DNA from: Caldilineaceae bacterium bin34
GTDB taxonomy: Bacteria > Chloroflexota > Anaerolineae > Caldilineales > Caldilineaceae
Direction: 5' to 3'
Assembly: GCA_002238555.1 (NCBI GenBank)
Contig: MPMO01000009.1
Span: forward strand, 1-64,000
DNA length: 64,000 nt
The notes under the pieces are model-generated. The model had not been told where the DNA came from, did not search any database, and worked only from the letters and a program-made list of their open reading frames with translations. Made by a program: the position numbers and the translations under genes. Within the stretch, counting starts at the first letter, position 1; each line of letters starts with the position of its first letter. Positions 59,037 through 64,000 of the stretch are shown in pieces.

Positions 59037-60278
59037 ATGACCAACTCGCCCGTCCAAGCCGCGCTCCTGCGCATCCTGGCACTGCAGTCCGCGCCCCATG
59101 TCCAGCAACCATGGACCGACCTGTCCGGCAGTGCATGGGCCGACCTGGAGCAGACAGCTAACACACAGCGGGTAGGTGCACTGCTCCACTACTGCCTGCA
59201 ACAGGCGCCGGAGACATGTGCCCGACCTCCGGACGTGGTGTGCCAGAGTCTGGCGGACACGTATCGGCAGAGCGTTCTGCGCAATCTTTTCCTTGCAACG
59301 GAACTGGCGGAACTGGCCCAGGCCCTACAGGCCCGGAACATCCCCTGTCTGGCCCTCAAGGGCATGCACCTGGCCCATGATGTCTATCCGGAAATCGGCA
59401 CGCGCCAGATGGACGACATCGACCTGCTGGTGCCCAGGGCATTGCTCTCGGAAGCGGTGCAGGTGACCAGGGAACTGGGATACATCACACGGGAACCGAT
59501 GGATGTCGAGACTTGGTCGGCGGATGTGCACCACCTGCCGCGCATGTTCAACAACAACAACACCGTCCTGGAACTGCACTGGAACATCACGTGGCCCAAG
59601 GACCGATACGCCCTGTCGGATCTGGACGGCCTCTGGGACCGGGCCGCGCCCATCGAGGGTGCGCGCGGCCAGGTGCTGGGCCTGTGTCCGGAAGACCTGA
59701 TCCTGCACCTGTGCATCCATGCCTCCTACCAGCACCTGTTCTATACGGGACTGCGCCCGGTGTGCGACATCAGCGCCACGATTGCCCGTTACGGCGATGC
59801 GCTCGACTGGGATGCGTTGTCGGACCGGACCCTGGACTGGGGATGGCAGTCCGGCGTATACCTGATGCTGAACCTGGCGCGCACCACCCTGGGCGCCCGG
59901 GTCCCAAGCCGCGTACTGGAGGCCTTGCGCCCGGACATTCCCGAGGAAGCCGCGGGCGCCGCGCGCTACCTGCTGTGGAACATCACGTCCGATGCAATCA
60001 CGCTGCCCCGCAACATGGCCCGCATGTGGTCACGCGGCAGCCGCCGCGAGAAGCTGCGGGACCTGGCCGCCGCCATGTTGCCGAATCGCTCCCGGCTGGC
60101 GAAGGAATACGCCCTCAATGCCGGCTCACCGTTCGTCTGGTTCCACTACCCCCGCTTCGTCGTTGATCTGGCGGCGCGCAACTACGGTGCCTGGAGGAGC
60201 CTGCAACAGGCGGACCCGGACACCCGACGCATGGCGGTGTCCAAGAACCTGCTCATGGAGAGCCTGTATGGCGAATAG
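59037..60278 (+). CDS. Uncharacterised nucleotidyltransferase (NTP_transf_5 family)
   Basis: 413 residues. Core motif: CLALKGMHLAHDVYPEIGTR then QMDDIDLLVPRALLSEAVQV, where DxD is the metal pair of the nucleotidyltransferase fold. VLELHWNITWPKD and HLCIHASYQHLF are further family landmarks. In other genomes this family sits with polysaccharide, lasso-peptide or cell-surface genes, but its substrate is unknown. ATG 59037. Downstream is a 214-base gap, then the DUF1624 gene. Confidence 0.82.
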   Translation: MTNSPVQAALLRILALQSAPHVQQPWTDLSGSAWADLEQTANTQRVGALLHYCLQQAPETCARPPDVVCQSLADTYRQSVLRNLFLATELAELAQALQARNIPCLALKGMHLAHDVYPEIGTRQMDDIDLLVPRALLSEAVQVTRELGYITREPMDVETWSADVHHLPRMFNNNNTVLELHWNITWPKDRYALSDLDGLWDRAAPIEGARGQVLGLCPEDLILHLCIHASYQHLFYTGLRPVCDISATIARYGDALDWDALSDRTLDWGWQSGVYLMLNLARTTLGARVPSRVLEALRPDIPEEAAGAARYLLWNITSDAITLPRNMARMWSRGSRREKLRDLAAAMLPNRSRLAKEYALNAGSPFVWFHYPRFVVDLAARNYGAWRSLQQADPDTRRMAVSKNLLMESLYGE

Positions 60279-60492
60279 CAGGTTCGGGGGCCTCCCGGTG
60301 CGATCGTCCAGGACCGGTGCGGACTTGAACGTTGGCTTCGGGTCGCATGCGACCGCGAGCAGCGGCACATGGGCAAGGCTCCGCAACCTCGCTGCTTGGA
60401 GGGGTTGCGGGTTGGAAGCCGGTGGTCGGTCGCGCCTCCTGCGACTCCGACGCCGTACAGCCTGACTCGCGGATCGCCCGGGATTCCCTGCG

Positions 60493-61332
60493 ATGGTCAA
60501 CTTCCTACGCGAACTGGCGGGTGCCCTGCGGCTGACGCGCCGGCGCACTCCGAGTGCGGCCGCGTTTTGGGAACTGGACGCGTTGCGCGGCGTCGCCATC
60601 GTCATGATGGTGACCTACCACCTGCTGTTCGACCTGGATCGGCTGATCCCGTTCACCGCCGCCATCGATCACCCCTTCCTGGACATATACCACCCCTTTT
60701 GGGACCTGTTTCAAAAGGCCACGGCCTACACCTTCGTGACCTTGGCCGGTGTCTCGTCCGCGGTGGCCTACCACTCCGCTGCCGGCCGGACCCGCCCCCC
60801 GGCGCAACGACGGGCGCGGCAATACAAGCGGGGACTGATTGTCTTTTGCTGGGGCATGGTCCTGACCCTCATCACCTGGCTTGTGTTCCGCGGAGGGGCC
60901 TACATCCAGTTCGGGATCCTGCACATGATCGGGCTGGGCCTCATCGTCTGCGCTCCGTTGCTCGGCAACCGTTGGCTTGTATTGGCAACCGGCGCGCTCT
61001 GTGGAGGCGCCGGCGTGTGGCTGTCCCGTCAGACCTGGGACGGGTGGCTGGCGGAATTCGGCTTTTGGCTGGGTTTTCAGCCGACCGGCTACGCCGCCCT
61101 GGACTACGTGCCGTTCCTGTTCTACTTCGGCCTGTTCCTGTTGGGGTCGTTTCTGGGCATCCTGCGATACCAGGGCCGCACACCGCCTCCGGTTCGATCC
61201 CCGGTGGCACAAGTTGCGCCGGTACGGTGGCTTCAAACACTGGGCCAGCACTCCCTGGCCGTCTATCTGATTCACCAGCCCGTTCTGCTGGCCGTGCTGC
61301 TGTTGTTGTCCCTGGCCGTGGTGCTCCTGTGA
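60493..61332 (+). CDS. DUF1624/heparan-alpha-glucosaminide N-acetyltransferase-like membrane protein
   Basis: 279 residues, about seven membrane helices. The signature WELDALRGVAIVMMVTYHLL, with the conserved Asp, Arg and His, marks the family. KATAYTFVTLAGVSSAVAYH, RRARQYKRGLIVFCWGMVLT, FGILHMIGLGLIVCAPLLGN and GQHSLAVYLIHQPVLLAVLL follow. It likely moves an acyl group to a glycan across the membrane. ATG 60493. No operon partner is certain. Confidence 0.85.
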   Translation: MVNFLRELAGALRLTRRRTPSAAAFWELDALRGVAIVMMVTYHLLFDLDRLIPFTAAIDHPFLDIYHPFWDLFQKATAYTFVTLAGVSSAVAYHSAAGRTRPPAQRRARQYKRGLIVFCWGMVLTLITWLVFRGGAYIQFGILHMIGLGLIVCAPLLGNRWLVLATGALCGGAGVWLSRQTWDGWLAEFGFWLGFQPTGYAALDYVPFLFYFGLFLLGSFLGILRYQGRTPPPVRSPVAQVAPVRWLQTLGQHSLAVYLIHQPVLLAVLLLLSLAVVLL

Positions 61333-61386
61333 CCGCTGTGCCCGTCACCGTAGTCAGCGTCCTGCGCCGACAGAGCCCTTCATCGC

Positions 61387-62738
61387 CTACTCCGCGGCAG
61401 CCTGCATGTCCGGCCCGTGTTCCCTGACCCAAGCCCTCTCGTCCTCAATGGATCGGAGTGTCCCGGCCAAACGCAGAACCAGCAGCTCCTCCAGCACCCG
61501 GCCCAGAGTCCTGCCCGGTGTGTATCCAAGTTGGATCAGATCACTGCCGTCGAGTCGGGGCCTGGGATCGGCGGCCCGGGCCATCAACTGATCAATGCGG
61601 GTGTGCAAGTGGGGAAAGTACACCTGCAAACTTCGCAGAACGATCTCGTTCCGGGATACGGGTCCAAGCCGGCGGGCCAGGGCCAGATCGGACAGGGTGT
61701 CCTCGGCCAGCAGCGGATCCTGAAGCAACGACCAAAACACCTCCGCCCGGGCCTGCATCCTCGACGGCAGGTCCAACGCCTGCGCCGCGGACCGCGGCGC
61801 GGCCTCCGCCGTACCCAGCAACAGCAGCCACCCCATTCCGATGCGATTGGCATCGGCTTCGGACATGCGTCCGCAGGCCTCTCGACCTTCCGCGGCGCGG
61901 GCACCGGTCAGCCCCATCCCCGCCAACAAACCCAGATGGGCAAGTCGGTTCAGGACCGCCGCGACACGGGATTCCAGAAAGGCACGCTCCACTTCGTGGC
62001 GAATTCTGGTGCCGGATACCGTGGCCAGGCAGTTTTCGGCCACCGCGCGGCGGAACAGCTCCAACGTCTGCCCGAACATGCGGAAACCCAGGCGTTGTTC
62101 ATAGCGAACGGCGCGGAACAGGCGGGTGGGATCGTCCACGAAACTCCCCGCATGCAAGACCCGTATGCTTCCCTGCCCCAGGTCCTCCAAGGCCAACGGA
62201 TGGTGGTGAACGAGACATTGGCCGGCACCCGCGCCCAATTCCGCGGCTGCCTCCAAGTCCAGGGCCAGGGTATTGACCGTGAAGTCGCGCCGATGGCAGT
62301 CGTCCACGAAGGATCCGGGCACCACTTCGGGCAGCTGCCCAGGTTGCGGGTAGCTCTCGGACCGCGCGGAGATGAGGTCAACGGGAGGCGCCGACAAGTG
62401 TTTGGGCGGGTGCCAGGTCGCATTGGCGAACTGCCTGTGTGCAGTCAACACCCCGCCGTGGATTTCCTGCAGGCGAATGCCGGCGGTGACGGCGTTGGAT
62501 TCCATGACCAGGTCCACATCCAAGCCCTGATGGCGCGGGACTCGATATCCGGTATCCCGGGTCGTGAGCAGAGCCCGCGGCAACCCGCCGACCAACCGCA
62601 CGGCGGTGGGCGGCAGTCCGATCTCCTTCAGCAACGGCAGTACCCGACCCAGCTGAACCCGAATGTTGCGGGCAGCGGGAGTGTTGGGAATCCCGACACG
62701 GGTGGACACTGTGGCAGGTTGTGCCATGGACATTCCAT
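61387..62738 (-). CDS. cca: CCA-adding tRNA nucleotidyltransferase/poly(A) polymerase family
   Basis: About 450 residues, class II nucleotidyltransferase. VRLVGGLPRALLTTRDT is the G-G/S-x-R-D region, and GLDVDLVME the DxD metal pair. SFVDDCHRRDFTVNTLALDL and SFVDDPTRLFRAVRYEQRLG are the base- and ribose-binding motifs. The C-terminal part is helical, with GYTPGRTLGRVLEELLVLRL. It either adds or repairs tRNA CCA ends or is a poly(A) polymerase; the motifs do not separate the two. Start candidates are ATG 62738, 62733 and 62727; a longer start at 62940 would overlap the divergent gene. Confidence 0.9.
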
Positions 62739-62882
62739 TGATGCAATGCAGCCCGTGGATTGTGTCAAATCGGTTGGGCAGTTCCACAATGTTGCCCGGA
62801 TGTACGCCAACGAAATCCGGACCGTGGGGTCCGGCACCCAGTCCTTGAACCTTGCTGCAGGCCCGATGGTGCGGTCCATGCC

Positions 62883-63734
62883 ATGCGCGTGTTGATTTTG
62901 GGAGCCGACGGTTTGTTGGGCCGGGCCCTGCGGCAAGCATTCCGCGGCCACGATCTCGTCTCCTGGGGACGGGCGGAGTGCGACATCTCCGACTACCGGT
63001 GCATTCGCACCATTCGCAGCACCAACGCAGACATTGTGTTGAACGCGGCTGCCTGGACGGATGTGGACGGAGCGGAGCATCCGGCCAACGAACCTGCGGT
63101 TTGGGCCACCAACCGACAGGGACCCGTCAACGTTCGCACTGCCTGCGACCAGTCCGGCGCCAAACTGATTCACTTCAGCACCAACGAGGTGTTCGCCGGG
63201 GTTCCAGGCAGATTCTACGCGGAGATCGATCAGACCGGACCCGGCAACGCCTACGGACGCAGCAAACGGGCCGGCGAGGTGGCCGTGCTCGCCAACCAAA
63301 GCCACCATGCAGTCGTCCGGGTGAGCTGGCTGTACGGATCGGGCGCGGCCGATTTCCCGGGCAAAATATTGGGTGCGGCCCGCCGGTTGGGACGGTTGCG
63401 CGTTGTGAACGATGAATTCGGCTCGCCCACCTGGACCGCCGACGTGGCCAAGCGCGTCGAACTGCTGAGCCGGATCGACTGCCGCGGTGTGTGGCACATG
63501 GCGGGGACCGGCGCGGCCAGCCGCTACGACTGGGCCGTGTTCCTGCTGCGGCACGCCGGCCTGGGCGATGTGCCGGTTGATGCCATCGGCAGTGAGGATT
63601 GGCCCAGGGCCGCCACACCGCCACGCCACGCCGTGCTCAGGGACACGCGCCTGACGGATGCCGGCCTTCCGCCCATGCCTGCCTGGCAGGACTCCGTGAA
63701 GGCTTGGCTTGCCGACCGCGCCCGGGACGAATGA
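62883..63734 (+). CDS. rfbD: dTDP-4-dehydrorhamnose reductase-like (RmlD) protein
   Basis: 283 residues, extended SDR. VLILGADGLLGRALRQAF binds NAD(P)H. DIVLNAAAWTDVDGAEHPAN then WATNRQGPVNV is the RmlD signature. LIHFSTNEVFAG carries the active Ser/Thr, and NAYGRSKRAGE the Tyr/Lys pair. VVRVSWLYG and LRVVNDEFGSPTWTADVAKR are typical. It makes dTDP-L-rhamnose for surface glycans. rmlA/B/C are not in the window. ATG 62883; the next gene starts 2 bp after its stop. Confidence 0.92.
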   Translation: MRVLILGADGLLGRALRQAFRGHDLVSWGRAECDISDYRCIRTIRSTNADIVLNAAAWTDVDGAEHPANEPAVWATNRQGPVNVRTACDQSGAKLIHFSTNEVFAGVPGRFYAEIDQTGPGNAYGRSKRAGEVAVLANQSHHAVVRVSWLYGSGAADFPGKILGAARRLGRLRVVNDEFGSPTWTADVAKRVELLSRIDCRGVWHMAGTGAASRYDWAVFLLRHAGLGDVPVDAIGSEDWPRAATPPRHAVLRDTRLTDAGLPPMPAWQDSVKAWLADRARDE

Positions 63735-63735
63735 G

Positions 63736-64000
63736 ATGCCGACTCAGGATCGCACAGACCCGTCCCGGTTCCGGCTTGGCCGTTGGGTGGCCGTGGCGGC
63801 CGCGGCGGTGCTGTCCGCGTGCCAGATTCCGTCTGCGGATCTGAAGGAACACCCCCCCGTCGAACCGGTGGCGGCAACCGCGACCCTTGTGCCGGTGCGC
63901 ACCGGGTATCCGGAACAGACGGTTCAGACGATCCCCCTGGCGGGTCCGGCAGCCGAACCCGAGGTGGAATTCTCGGGCCTCGACTGGTTCGGGGATGTGC
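63736..64000 (+). CDS. Lipoprotein, N-terminal part only (cut by window edge)
   Basis: ATG 63736, one base after the RmlD-like gene stop. An Arg-rich start, then a hydrophobic run (WVAVAAAAVLSAC) ending in a lipobox (LSAC), and a Pro/Val/Thr tether. The visible mature part ends EFSGLDWFGDV. Too short for a family call. Confidence 0.75.
   Translation, partial: MPTQDRTDPSRFRLGRWVAVAAAAVLSACQIPSADLKEHPPVEPVAATATLVPVRTGYPEQTVQTIPLAGPAAEPEVEFSGLDWFGDV

Overview
The window is a GC-rich bacterial chromosome segment. No rRNA, tRNA, CRISPR array or phage structural gene was seen. Several features point to a Chloroflexota-like organism, but only as an inference: a Trp T-box leader over a trp operon, CysM/CysO/JAMM-type cysteine genes, a Caa3-type CtaG, lipoproteins with Thr/Pro linkers, and a LysM protein with a long Pro-Ala linker. 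No phylogenetic marker search could be run.

Layout. 0-11 kb is an accessory, defence-like region, heavily scarred by insertion sequences. It holds a secreted LysM-HNH nuclease that runs off the left edge and a decayed tnpB. It then has a fused MNT-HEPN protein, an ISAs1-family element that beheaded a nucleoside deoxyribosyltransferase-like (TIR-like) gene, and an AAA ATPase plus HNH pair resembling the Septu (PtuA/PtuB) system. The HNH partner carries a one-base frameshift. A second ISAs1-type transposase remnant, a NYN-domain gene with a nonsense codon and a second ISAs1 copy complete it. 11.2-13.7 kb is housekeeping (coaE, ABC-F ATPase). 14-20.6 kb is a surface locus: a LysM3-PA14 protein followed by three tandem paralogues of a Cys/Asp-rich secreted family I do not recognise. 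Duplication scars are visible between them. 21-28 kb is again accessory: an Nmad2-domain protein, a CPA2 antiporter, a tandemly duplicated Rpn-type nuclease with GEAR repeats, and a tnpB element with inverted ends and a strong hairpin that may belong to its omega RNA.

28.3-41.4 kb is the metabolic core. A good promoter and a T-box with a UGG specifier lead into trpE-trpS-trpG-(APH-like kinase)-trpD-trpC-trpF-aroC-aroK/aroB fusion-aroQ. A solute-binding lipoprotein and an M23 peptidase follow. The close spacing suggests that uncharged tRNA-Trp may control chorismate supply, the Trp branch and Trp-tRNA synthetase together. trpA, trpB, aroA and aroE are not in the window.

41.9-48.2 kb holds an MFS exporter, a small membrane protein, a PucR regulator with a repeated dyad over its promoter, an M24 peptidase and a CDF transporter. 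48.7-54.2 kb (minus strand) is a cysteine/sulfur-carrier operon: JAMM protease, CysO/ThiS-like carrier with a tail after Gly-Gly, rhodanese-ThiF activating enzyme, CysM-like synthase and an SDR, preceded by a Tat-type solute-binding lipoprotein. 54.5-64 kb holds ctaG, an AAA/PD-(D/E)XK protein, a small zinc-ribbon membrane protein, mutY, an NTP_transf_5 protein, a DUF1624 membrane acyltransferase-like protein, a CCA-adding enzyme, an rmlD-like reductase and a lipoprotein cut by the right edge.

At least five ISAs1-type loci in different states of decay, two tnpB loci and one IS701-like scar show repeated insertion and erosion. All family calls come from reading motifs, not from database searches.
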